Below the pieces are notes generated by a model. The model worked only from the letters and a program-made list of their open reading frames with translations, had not been told where the DNA came from and made no database searches. Positions 6,772 through 12,704 of a DNA stretch of 12,704 nucleotides are shown piece after piece. The position numbers were made by a program, and so were the translations under genes. This DNA is from Roseovarius sp. (GTDB taxonomy: Bacteria; Pseudomonadota; Alphaproteobacteria; Rhodobacterales; Rhodobacteraceae): assembly GCA_007125415.1 (NCBI GenBank), contig SLDH01000186.1:1-12704 (forward strand), in the 5' to 3' direction. Within the stretch, counting starts at the first letter, position 1, and each line of letters begins with the position of its first letter.

Positions 6772-8314
6772 CCGCATATGCATCGCCATGCTTGTGCTCT
6801 CAGCACCGCTGGGCGCGACCGAACGCCCTCTGTCGGCGATCGACTGGCTGGACCGGCCCTTCGACACACAGGTGGCACCTCAAGCACCGATCACCCTGAA
6901 CGAGCCGCCCGTCACCGGATCGGCCGTGGTGCCCGATATCGTGGTGCAGCCTCTGGGTGCGCCCACGCCCGATTCCGTCGGGTTGTTGCCGACAGCCACC
7001 ACCGGCCTGCCGAGAGACATGTGGCGGGCCAGCCAGACGCAGGACCTGCTAGCGGCGCTTGACCGGGTCTCGCCCGACATGCTTCCCGCAGCACAGGCGC
7101 TGATCTTCACCTTGCTTCTCGCCGAAGCCGATCCACCGCTGGGCAGTGGCGAGGACGCCACATTTCTGCGCGCCCGCGTGGCGACATTGGCGCGCTTTGG
7201 TGCGGTGGATCCTGCCCGCGCATTGCTGGAGCGCGCCGATCCGGCACGGCCCGAGCTTTTCGATCTGTGGCTCAACCTCACCTTGCTCAGCGGCGACGAG
7301 GAAAAGGCCTGCAATCTGTTGAAGGGCACGCCGAGCCTGAGCAGTGATTATGCTGAACGGATCTATTGCATTGCCCGCGCGGGTGACTGGATGACGGCCG
7401 CGTTGACCTATGAGACAGCCGCAGCGCTTGGCGCGCTCGACCCCACCATGGAGGTGCTTCTGGGGCAGTTTCTCGATCCTGAAACCATCCCCGAAGACGC
7501 CAGCGCCCCCTCCGCTGCCACGCCGACGCCACTTCTTTTCCGGCTCCAAGAGGCAAGCGGCACCCCCCTGCCCACTCGCAACCTGCCGCTTGCCTTCGCC
7601 GCGGCGGATCTGCGTGGCCTCGCGGCTTGGCGGGCTGAACTGGAGGCGGCCGAGCGTCTGAGCCGAACCGGAGCCCTGCCCGCCACACGGCTTTTCGGGC
7701 TCTACACGGATCGCAGCCCGGCAGCCTCGGGCGGGATATGGGACAGGGTGCGCGCTGTGCAGGCCTTCGACCGGGCGCTTTTCAGTCGTGATCCGGCGCG
7801 CGTGGCCGAAACATTGCCGCCCGCATGGGACGCGATGAAGGATCACGGCCTTGCCGTTCCCTTCGCGCAGTTCTTCACGCCCGTGCTGATGCAGATCGAC
7901 ATCCCGCCAGAGGTTCGGCCGACTGCCCTGAGAATGTCGCTCCTGTCGCCCGACTATGAGGCGGCAGCCTTGAAGTTCAGCGCCCTCAACAACCCGGAAG
8001 ACAGGATGCTGATGGCAATCGCCCGGGGCATGACACCGGATGAGGCCGCCGGATCGGGGCCAGGGCAGAATGCCTTTACTCAGGCGATCCTGGAGGGATT
8101 GACAACGCGCGGGACCTCCGAAGAGGACAGGCCGAAGTTGCAGGATGGAAAGCTTGGTGAAACCATTCTCGAGACGACGATCACGCTTGGGCAGGCAAGC
8201 GAAGGTGCCCCCCGCGATATACGCGAAAGCCTGCGTACACTCCGGGCTCTGGGGCTTGAGGACACGGCCCGCCGCGCCGCATTGCAGTTGCTGATCCTCG
8301 GGCCGGAACGATGA
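6758..8314 (+). CDS. Exported protein of unknown function, mostly helical
   Basis: This is a 518-residue product with no catalytic motif that I recognise. I start it at TTG 6758, giving MIPINRICIAMLVLSAPLGA, a plausible short signal peptide cut after Ala20; AGGA lies 8 bases upstream. A start at ATG 6788 would lose the charged N-region. After a proline-rich linker (about 35-75) the protein is rich in Ala, Leu and Arg, with many short amphipathic helices resembling a TPR/Sel1-like helical repeat scaffold. No repeat consensus is clear. Phrases such as LFDLWLNLTLLSGDEEKACNLL and IARAGDWMTAALTYETAAALG look like helix pairs. It overlaps the small membrane gene by 14 bases and xerD by 4 (ATGA). It is probably periplasmic. 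Confidence 0.8.
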   Translation: MIPINRICIAMLVLSAPLGATERPLSAIDWLDRPFDTQVAPQAPITLNEPPVTGSAVVPDIVVQPLGAPTPDSVGLLPTATTGLPRDMWRASQTQDLLAALDRVSPDMLPAAQALIFTLLLAEADPPLGSGEDATFLRARVATLARFGAVDPARALLERADPARPELFDLWLNLTLLSGDEEKACNLLKGTPSLSSDYAERIYCIARAGDWMTAALTYETAAALGALDPTMEVLLGQFLDPETIPEDASAPSAATPTPLLFRLQEASGTPLPTRNLPLAFAAADLRGLAAWRAELEAAERLSRTGALPATRLFGLYTDRSPAASGGIWDRVRAVQAFDRALFSRDPARVAETLPPAWDAMKDHGLAVPFAQFFTPVLMQIDIPPEVRPTALRMSLLSPDYEAAALKFSALNNPEDRMLMAIARGMTPDEAAGSGPGQNAFTQAILEGLTTRGTSEEDRPKLQDGKLGETILETTITLGQASEGAPRDIRESLRTLRALGLEDTARRAALQLLILGPER

Positions 8315-9264
8315 ACGCGCCACGCAACTGGCTCGATCCCTTTCTGGAGGCACAGGCCGCCGAACTTGGCGCAGCTGACAACACGCTTTCCGCCTATCGT
8401 CGTGATCTGGAGGATTATCTCGGCTGGCTGGCAGAACAAGGCCTTTGCCCCACTGCTGCCACCCAGCAGGATATCGAGTGCTATCTCGTTCATTGCGATG
8501 CGCAGGGCCTGGCCCGCTCCACCCGGGCGCGACGGCTGTCTTCGATCAGGCAATATTACCGGTTCGGCTTCGAAGAACGGTTGCGCGCCGACAATCCGGC
8601 CATTCGCATCGCCGGGCCCGGCCGCACACAGAGCCTGCCAAAGACCCTGTCCGAGCCCGAGGTTGACGCACTGCTGGAGGCGGCGCGCAGCGCCGGGCGC
8701 AGCGCGCGGGACCGGACGCGCAACACCTGTCTGATGGAACTGCTCTATGCCACGGGGATGCGTGTGACCGAACTTGTCTCGCTGCCCGCCGCGGCGGCGC
8801 GCGGCGATCCGCAGATGCTGCTGATCCGTGGCAAGGGCGGCAAAGAGCGGATGGTGCCGCTCTCGCCGCCTGCCCGCACTGCGCTGACCGAATGGCTGGA
8901 CCTGCGCGATGCCTCAGAGGAGATCTTGCAGGCCGAGGGCAAGCCCCCCTCTCCCTATCTCTTTCCCTCGCGCGGCAAATCCGGCCATCTCACGCGCCAC
9001 CGTTTCTACATGCTGATCAAGGAACTGGCGGTGGCCTGCGGGGTGTCGCCTCAAAAGGTGACACCGCACCGCCTGCGCCATGCCTTCGCCACGCATCTTC
9101 TGGCCAACGGGGCCGATCTGCGTGCGATACAGACCCTTCTGGGGCATGCCGATCTGGCCACCACGGAGATCTATACCCATGTGCTCGAGGCGCGGCTGCA
9201 TGATCTGGTGATGCGACATCACCCGCTGGCGCGCCTCGGAGATGCCGATCCGCAAGGGAATTAG
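8311..9264 (+). CDS. xerD: Xer-family tyrosine recombinase
   Basis: XerC and XerD resolve chromosome dimers at dif during division. The 317-residue protein has an N-terminal SAM-like core-binding domain (about 5-95) and a C-terminal catalytic domain. All active residues are present: Arg151 (ATGMRVTEL), Lys175 (GKGGKER), His253 and Arg256 (HRLRHAFATHLL), His279 (LLGHA) and the nucleophile Tyr288 (EIYTHV). The length and HRLRHAFATHLL / LLGHADLATTEIYTHV blocks fit chromosomal Xer proteins rather than phage integrases. I favour XerD over XerC, but sequence alone does not settle it. ATG 8311 overlaps the previous stop as ATGA. No dif-like site was recognised nearby. Confidence 0.9.
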   Translation: MNAPRNWLDPFLEAQAAELGAADNTLSAYRRDLEDYLGWLAEQGLCPTAATQQDIECYLVHCDAQGLARSTRARRLSSIRQYYRFGFEERLRADNPAIRIAGPGRTQSLPKTLSEPEVDALLEAARSAGRSARDRTRNTCLMELLYATGMRVTELVSLPAAAARGDPQMLLIRGKGGKERMVPLSPPARTALTEWLDLRDASEEILQAEGKPPSPYLFPSRGKSGHLTRHRFYMLIKELAVACGVSPQKVTPHRLRHAFATHLLANGADLRAIQTLLGHADLATTEIYTHVLEARLHDLVMRHHPLARLGDADPQGN

Positions 9265-9370
9265 GGTAGGTTGCACCTGACAGGCTGCTGAAAAAGGAAC
9301 GGGGGCTGCAAAAGCGGGAGAACCTGTTCTTCCGCCTCTGTCTTGCATCAAGAGCAGGGTGTTCGTCGGG

Positions 9371-9392
9371 AAAACTGCCCCCGGGCAGTTTT
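9371..9392. terminator. Likely intrinsic terminator after xerD, symmetric
   Basis: AAAACTGCC (9371-9379) and GGCAGTTTT (9384-9392) form a 9-bp stem with a 4-nt loop. The 3' arm ends in TTTT followed by CTGATCTT on the plus strand. The A-run on the other side gives TTTT on the minus strand, so it could stop transcription from both directions. It lies 107 bp past the xerD stop. Confidence 0.6.
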
Positions 9393-9410
9393 CTGATCTT
9401 CCTTACCGCC

Positions 9411-9710
9411 GCCCGGGCTGGTCGCCCGGGCGAGACTGTGGGGCCGGCGTGTCGGGGAAATAGCTTCCCGGTTCAACGCGCCTTGAGGGGGAGCCAGGCA
9501 CCATTTCGGCAACCTGCCAAACGGGTTCAGCGGTTTCCCGGCGCCGAGGCGTGCGGCCGCCCGGGTGGACGCCGAATGCGTCCGCCTTGGGAAAGGCAGA
9601 GGTAAACCCAATCAGAAGCAACATCCTATAGACAGGCGGTCAGAGCCCGGCGGGATGGCCTCGTCCGATGCTACCCGCATCACGCGCCCCCTTGATCGGG
9701 AGGCGGGCGC
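9411..9710. other. Hairpin-rich non-coding spacer between xerD and the CNNM gene
   Basis: The 488-bp gap 9265-9752 holds no gene I can support but contains many dyads. GCCCGGGC occurs at 9411-9418 and 9424-9431 around TGGTC. GGACGC/GCGTCC lies at 9567-9583. Directly after it, GCCTT/AAGGC encloses a GGGA tetraloop (GNRA type) at 9584-9597. GATGC/GCATC is at 9667-9681. A strong stem GCGCCC/GGGCGC, with three more pairs after one mismatch, lies at 9684-9710. The last two lie 43-86 bp before the CNNM start and could be in its mRNA leader. GC-rich DNA gives such stems easily, so an RNA role is only a suggestion. Confidence 0.45.
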
Positions 9711-9752
9711 AGATCATAACCATGAGACACCCCAACAGGAATTTGGCCCGAC

Positions 9753-11060
9753 ATGGACCCGACGATCTCCAGCCTCGACACTGCCTTCTGGATCACCTCC
9801 GCCGCCATTCTGACGCTGCTTGTCCTCTCCGCCTATTTCTCGGGCAGCGAAACGGCACTCACCGCCGCGTCGCGCGGGAAACTGCGGGCGCGGGCCGACA
9901 AGGGCTCGCGCGGGGCGGCGAAGGCACTTGAAATCACCGAAGACAATGAGCGCCTGATCGGCTCTGTCCTTCTGTGCAACAATCTCGTCAATATCCTTGC
10001 CACATCGCTGGCCACGGCGATGTTCACCCGGCTCTTCGGGGAAAGCGGCGTGGCGCTGGCCACTTTCGTGATGACATTGCTGGTGCTGATCTTTGCCGAG
10101 GTGCTGCCCAAGACCTATGCCATCACCAATGCCGAAACCGCGGCTTCGGCCACTGCCCCGATCATCACCCATGTGGTCAAGGTGTTTTCACCCATCGTGT
10201 CGGCGGTGCGCTTTCTGGTGCGGGGTGTGTTGCGGATCTTCGGTGTGAAGACCGATCCGGACAGCCACATCCTTGCGGTGCGCGAGGAGATCGCGGGCGC
10301 GCTCTATCTGGGTCATTCCGAAGGGGTGGTGGAAAAGGAAGACCGCGACCGGATTCTCGGCGCGCTCGATCTGGGCGACCGCGCGGTGGAAGAGATCATG
10401 CTCCATCGCAGTCAGATCGAGATGATCGACGCCAGCGCGCCGCCGGAGACCATTCTGGAGCAATGCCTGCAGAGCAATCACACCCGCCTGCCCGTCTTCC
10501 GCGACGATCCCGACAACATCATCGGCGTGATCCACGCCAAGGACCTTCTGCGCGCCATGCACAAGATGGTTGCCGATGGCAACAGCGGCACCAAGCCGCT
10601 CAAGAGCTTCAACGTGCTTGATGTGGCAAAGACCCCCTATTTCGTCCCCGAGACGACCACGCTCGACGACCAGATGCGCCAGTTTCTGCGGATGCGCAGT
10701 CATTTCGCGCTGGTGATCGACGAATATGGCACCCTGCAGGGGCTGATCACGCTGGAGGATATTCTGGAGGAGATCGTGGGCGAGATCACCGATGAGTTCG
10801 ACGAGGCGCATGACATCGACGTGCAGAAAAGCGAGGATGGCCATTTCCTCGTCGAGGGGGCGATGACGATCCGCGATTTCAATCGCGCAACCGATCTCAA
10901 CCTGCCGGATGAGGAAGCCAACACGGTGGCGGGGCTTGTCATCCACGAGGCGCAGATCATTCCCAAGGTGGGGCAGGTCTTCAGCTTCCACGGCTTCCGC
11001 TTCGAGGTGGTGGCGCGCGAAGACAACCGCATCACGCAGTTGAAGATCAGACCGCTTTAG
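9753..11060 (+). CDS. CNNM/CorC (HlyC/CorC) family membrane protein with paired CBS domains
   Basis: The 435-residue protein has the standard CNNM plan. A DUF21 transmembrane domain spans about 1-165, with hydrophobic segments near 12-30, 68-93, 99-120 and 134-158. It contains the conserved YFSGSETALTAAS and FAEVLPKTYA. Two CBS domains (about 205-270 and 285-345) contain NHTRLPVFRDDPDNIIGVIHAKDLL and HFALVIDEYGTLQGLITLEDILEEIVGEI. A CorC_HlyC domain ends the protein (about 355-435). Relatives handle Mg2+ or related divalent cations in the inner membrane; the old haemolysin name is misleading. ATG 9753 is the only sensible start near the first membrane helix, although its AGGA lies 12 bases away, longer than ideal. 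It appears to be a single-gene unit. Confidence 0.92.
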   Translation: MDPTISSLDTAFWITSAAILTLLVLSAYFSGSETALTAASRGKLRARADKGSRGAAKALEITEDNERLIGSVLLCNNLVNILATSLATAMFTRLFGESGVALATFVMTLLVLIFAEVLPKTYAITNAETAASATAPIITHVVKVFSPIVSAVRFLVRGVLRIFGVKTDPDSHILAVREEIAGALYLGHSEGVVEKEDRDRILGALDLGDRAVEEIMLHRSQIEMIDASAPPETILEQCLQSNHTRLPVFRDDPDNIIGVIHAKDLLRAMHKMVADGNSGTKPLKSFNVLDVAKTPYFVPETTTLDDQMRQFLRMRSHFALVIDEYGTLQGLITLEDILEEIVGEITDEFDEAHDIDVQKSEDGHFLVEGAMTIRDFNRATDLNLPDEEANTVAGLVIHEAQIIPKVGQVFSFHGFRFEVVAREDNRITQLKIRPL

Positions 11061-11242
11061 CAGGCTGGCGAAGGTTTCCCGAGTGTCCTGATCGTTGTTT
11101 CGGGCGCGGAATTTGCAGGCACGGAAAATCCCTCTTCAAGAGGCCGGTCAGAGGCTTGGCCCGTGCAGCCGGCACCGGCTGCGGCAAGAAGGAGCAGAAA
11201 ACCGCCCGGGGGCCTGCCTTCTTGAAGAGTACTCTCCCGCAT
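11057..11242 (-). CDS. Doubtful small lipoprotein
   Basis: A 61-residue frame from ATG 11242 (65 from ATG 11254) contains GGFLLLLAAAGAGC, a hydrophobic run ending in a lipobox-like GAGC, then a short polar tail ending at a TAA that overlaps the CNNM stop by 4 bases. Against it: no ribosome site precedes either ATG, the charged N-region is unusual, and the hydrophobic stretch coincides with a GC-rich dyad (11165-11182). I keep it as a weak candidate because small lipoproteins with short tails are common in this group. Confidence 0.25.
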   Translation of the reverse strand: MRESTLQEGRPPGGFLLLLAAAGAGCTGQASDRPLEEGFSVPANSAPETTIRTLGKPSPAC

Positions 11243-11314
11243 GGGAGGGCGCATTGTAACGTGGCAACAGCTCACCTGTTGGAGCTTCTTCTCGGCAGGC
11301 ATAAGGAGCTGCCG
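11131..11314. other. Structured spacer between the CNNM gene and hom
   Basis: The 494-bp gap 11061-11554 carries a cluster of inverted repeats. CTCTTCAAGA (11132-11141) and TCTTGAAGAG (11220-11229) are perfect 10-bp partners 78 bp apart. They enclose GCAGCCGG/CCGGCTGC (11165-11182). The left arm is itself part of a 13-bp palindrome (11131-11143). Further stems follow: CTCCC/GGGAG (11234-11247), CAACAG/CTGTTG (11265-11281) and CGGCAG/CTGCCG (11293-11314). No U-run follows any of them. The part 11315-11554 shows only CGGGT/ACCCG (11500-11512) and no clear promoter. This may be a small RNA or a hom leader. Confidence 0.4.
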
Positions 11315-11554
11315 CTGCAACCAATCTCAGGGTTCTTGTCTGTCACGGTTCTGGCAAGATCGGAGCGGGCGAGCCCCCCAGCGCGAAGCACGTACCCGTC
11401 CGAAAGAAGGAATTCCCTCGAGCGCGGAAGCAAACGCCCACCCGCTCCTCGGGCGTCTCAACCTGATCGGGAAACACTTCAAAACCTGCGTTGCGATCAC
11501 GGGTCGAACCCGCTACATCGCTGCCAGACAGGATTTCAAAGATTGGAGACGCCG

Positions 11555-12704
11555 ATGAGCCCCCCTTTGCGCCTTGGACTCGCCGGCCTCGGCACCGTTG
11601 GAACCGGTGTTGTCAGGATCGTCCGTCAGAAGGCCGAGATGCTGGCGGCGCGGGCCGGGCGGCCTTTGGCCATCAGCGCCGTATCGGCTCGCACACGCGA
11701 CAAGGACCGTGGCATCAGCCTGAGCGGCTACGCCTGGGAGGACGATCCTGTCGCATTGGCGCAGCGGGACGATGTGGATATCTTCGTGGAACTGATCGGC
11801 GGAAGTGACGGACCGGCCAAGGCCGCGACAGAGGCTGCAATCGCGGCGGGCAAGGATGTGGTGACCGCCAACAAGGCGATGCTGGCCCATCACGGCCAGG
11901 CGCTGGCTCTGGCCGCCGAGGCGGCGGGCCGCGTAATCCGGTTCGAGGCCGCCGTGGCCGGGGGCATCCCTGTTATCAAAGCGCTGACCGAAGGGCTGGC
12001 CGGCAACGAGATCACCCGCATCATGGGTGTCATGAACGGCACCTGCAATTACATCCTGACACGGATGCAAGCCGCCGGTCTGCCTTATGAGGAGGTGTTC
12101 GAGGAGGCCCGGAAACTCGGCTATCTCGAGGCCGATCCGACGCTGGATGTGGGCGGCATCGACGCTGGCCACAAACTGGCGTTGCTGGCCGCCATCGCTT
12201 TCGGGCGGCAAGTCAGTTTCGATGCGGTGGAACTGGAAGGCATCGGCTGTGTGACCATCGAGGATATCAGGCAGGCGGCCGACATGGGTTTCCGCATCAA
12301 GCTTCTGGGTGTCGCACAGATGACCGCGCGGGGGCTGGAGCAACGCATGACACCCTGTCTCGTGCCCGAGAGCAGCCCTCTGGGGCAGCTTGAAGGCGGC
12401 ACAAACATGTGCGTGCTGGAGGGCGACGCGGTGGAACAGATCGTGCTGCGCGGCCCCGGCGCCGGCATGGGCCCGACCGCAAGCGCGGTCATGGGCGATG
12501 TGATGGATATTGCGCGGGGCAACCGTATCCCGACATTCGGCATACCCGCCGTAGAATTGCCGGCGGCAACCCCGGCGCGCACCGCCACACCCGCGCCCTA
12601 CTATCTGCGCATGTCGCTGGAAGACAAACCCGGCGCATTGGCCAAGATCGCCAAGGCCCTCGGCGAGGCCGGTATTTCCATCGACCGGATGCGCCAGTAC
12701 CAGC
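11555..12704 (+). CDS. hom: Homoserine dehydrogenase (3' end off window)
   Basis: Hom reduces aspartate semialdehyde to homoserine, the branch point to threonine and methionine. Visible are 383 residues of about 430. The NAD(P) motif is GLGTVGTG (11-18). TANKAML holds the conserved Lys107. NGTCNYILTRM begins the catalytic domain, which carries Glu192, Asp203 and Lys207 (LEADPTLDVGGIDAGHK), spaced as in the yeast enzyme. From about residue 348 (PYYLRMSLEDKPGALAKIA) an ACT domain starts, the usual site of threonine feedback control, and it is cut by the window edge. ATG 11555 has GGAG 6 bases upstream. No stop, frameshift or missing residue is seen. Confidence 0.95.
   Translation, partial: MSPPLRLGLAGLGTVGTGVVRIVRQKAEMLAARAGRPLAISAVSARTRDKDRGISLSGYAWEDDPVALAQRDDVDIFVELIGGSDGPAKAATEAAIAAGKDVVTANKAMLAHHGQALALAAEAAGRVIRFEAAVAGGIPVIKALTEGLAGNEITRIMGVMNGTCNYILTRMQAAGLPYEEVFEEARKLGYLEADPTLDVGGIDAGHKLALLAAIAFGRQVSFDAVELEGIGCVTIEDIRQAADMGFRIKLLGVAQMTARGLEQRMTPCLVPESSPLGQLEGGTNMCVLEGDAVEQIVLRGPGAGMGPTASAVMGDVMDIARGNRIPTFGIPAVELPAATPARTATPAPYYLRMSLEDKPGALAKIAKALGEAGISIDRMRQYQ

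Noticed and set aside
6511..6867. N-terminal extension of shikimate kinase up to 305 aa
   Set aside because: The extension is not kinase-like, crosses the promoter gap and two plus-strand genes, and a good ribosome site precedes ATG 6510.
9281..9297. CAGGCTGCTGAAAAAGG, resembling a terminal repeat motif of some insertion sequences
   Set aside because: There is no matching inverted partner, transposase remnant or target duplication in the gap.
9403..9624. 73-aa minus-strand frame ending just before the 9371-9392 hairpin
   Set aside because: The terminator position is tempting, but there is no ribosome site, codon third-position GC is lower than in the clear genes, and the sequence is Pro/Arg-rich without a motif.
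11491..11527. GGGTCGAACCCG, resembling a tRNA T-arm
   Set aside because: One base of the TTC loop is missing, and there is no acceptor stem, D-arm or anticodon arm upstream.
11241..11558. 105-aa plus-strand frame running into hom
   Set aside because: It is Cys/Arg-rich with no ribosome site and overlaps the true hom start. The composition looks like non-coding DNA.

Overview
The window is high-GC DNA with long high-GC antisense frames, Shine-Dalgarno-type starts and many 1-4 base gene overlaps. Gene content and protein sequences fit an alphaproteobacterium of the Rhodobacteraceae (Roseobacter/Rhodobacter group). A convincing bchE gene, with candidate FnrL and PpsR/CrtJ sites upstream, suggests a phototrophic member or a close relative. 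That lineage call comes from remembered family sequences, not from a search. I see no prophage, insertion sequence, CRISPR array, rRNA or tRNA gene.

Layout. (1) 1-1199, minus: 5' part of bchE, the oxygen-independent Mg-protoporphyrin monomethyl ester cyclase; its C-terminus lies off the window. (2) 1200-1651: non-coding. It holds a PpsR-type palindrome, an FNR-type box, a 22-bp dyad and a perfect 20-bp inverted repeat spanning 141 bp. (3) 1652-3489, minus: a two-gene unit of anmK (anhydro-MurNAc kinase) followed by an Asp/Glu racemase/maleate isomerase-family enzyme, joined by a one-base stop/start overlap. (4) 3553-4803, plus: tyrS, divergent from anmK. (5) 4832-6510, minus: aroK-aroB (shikimate kinase, 3-dehydroquinate synthase), joined by a one-base overlap and convergent with tyrS. 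(6) 6622-9264, plus: a 49-aa membrane peptide, a 518-aa exported protein of unknown function and a Xer-type tyrosine recombinase, with overlapping reading frames. (7) 9265-9752: non-coding and hairpin-rich. (8) 9753-11060, plus: a CNNM/CorC-type membrane protein with paired CBS domains. (9) 11061-11554: hairpin-rich spacer with a doubtful small lipoprotein frame on the minus strand. (10) 11555-12704, plus: hom (homoserine dehydrogenase), cut by the window edge inside its ACT domain.

Most of the window is housekeeping: aromatic amino acid precursor synthesis, tyrosine charging, cell-wall recycling, chromosome dimer resolution, threonine/methionine branch entry and probable divalent cation handling. 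The points worth a second look are the bchE control region and its non-photosynthetic 5' neighbours, the large inverted repeat at 1339-1479, the two structured spacers around the CNNM gene, and the two uncharacterised exported or membrane proteins coupled to xerD. I did not find a clear new defence or mobile system.
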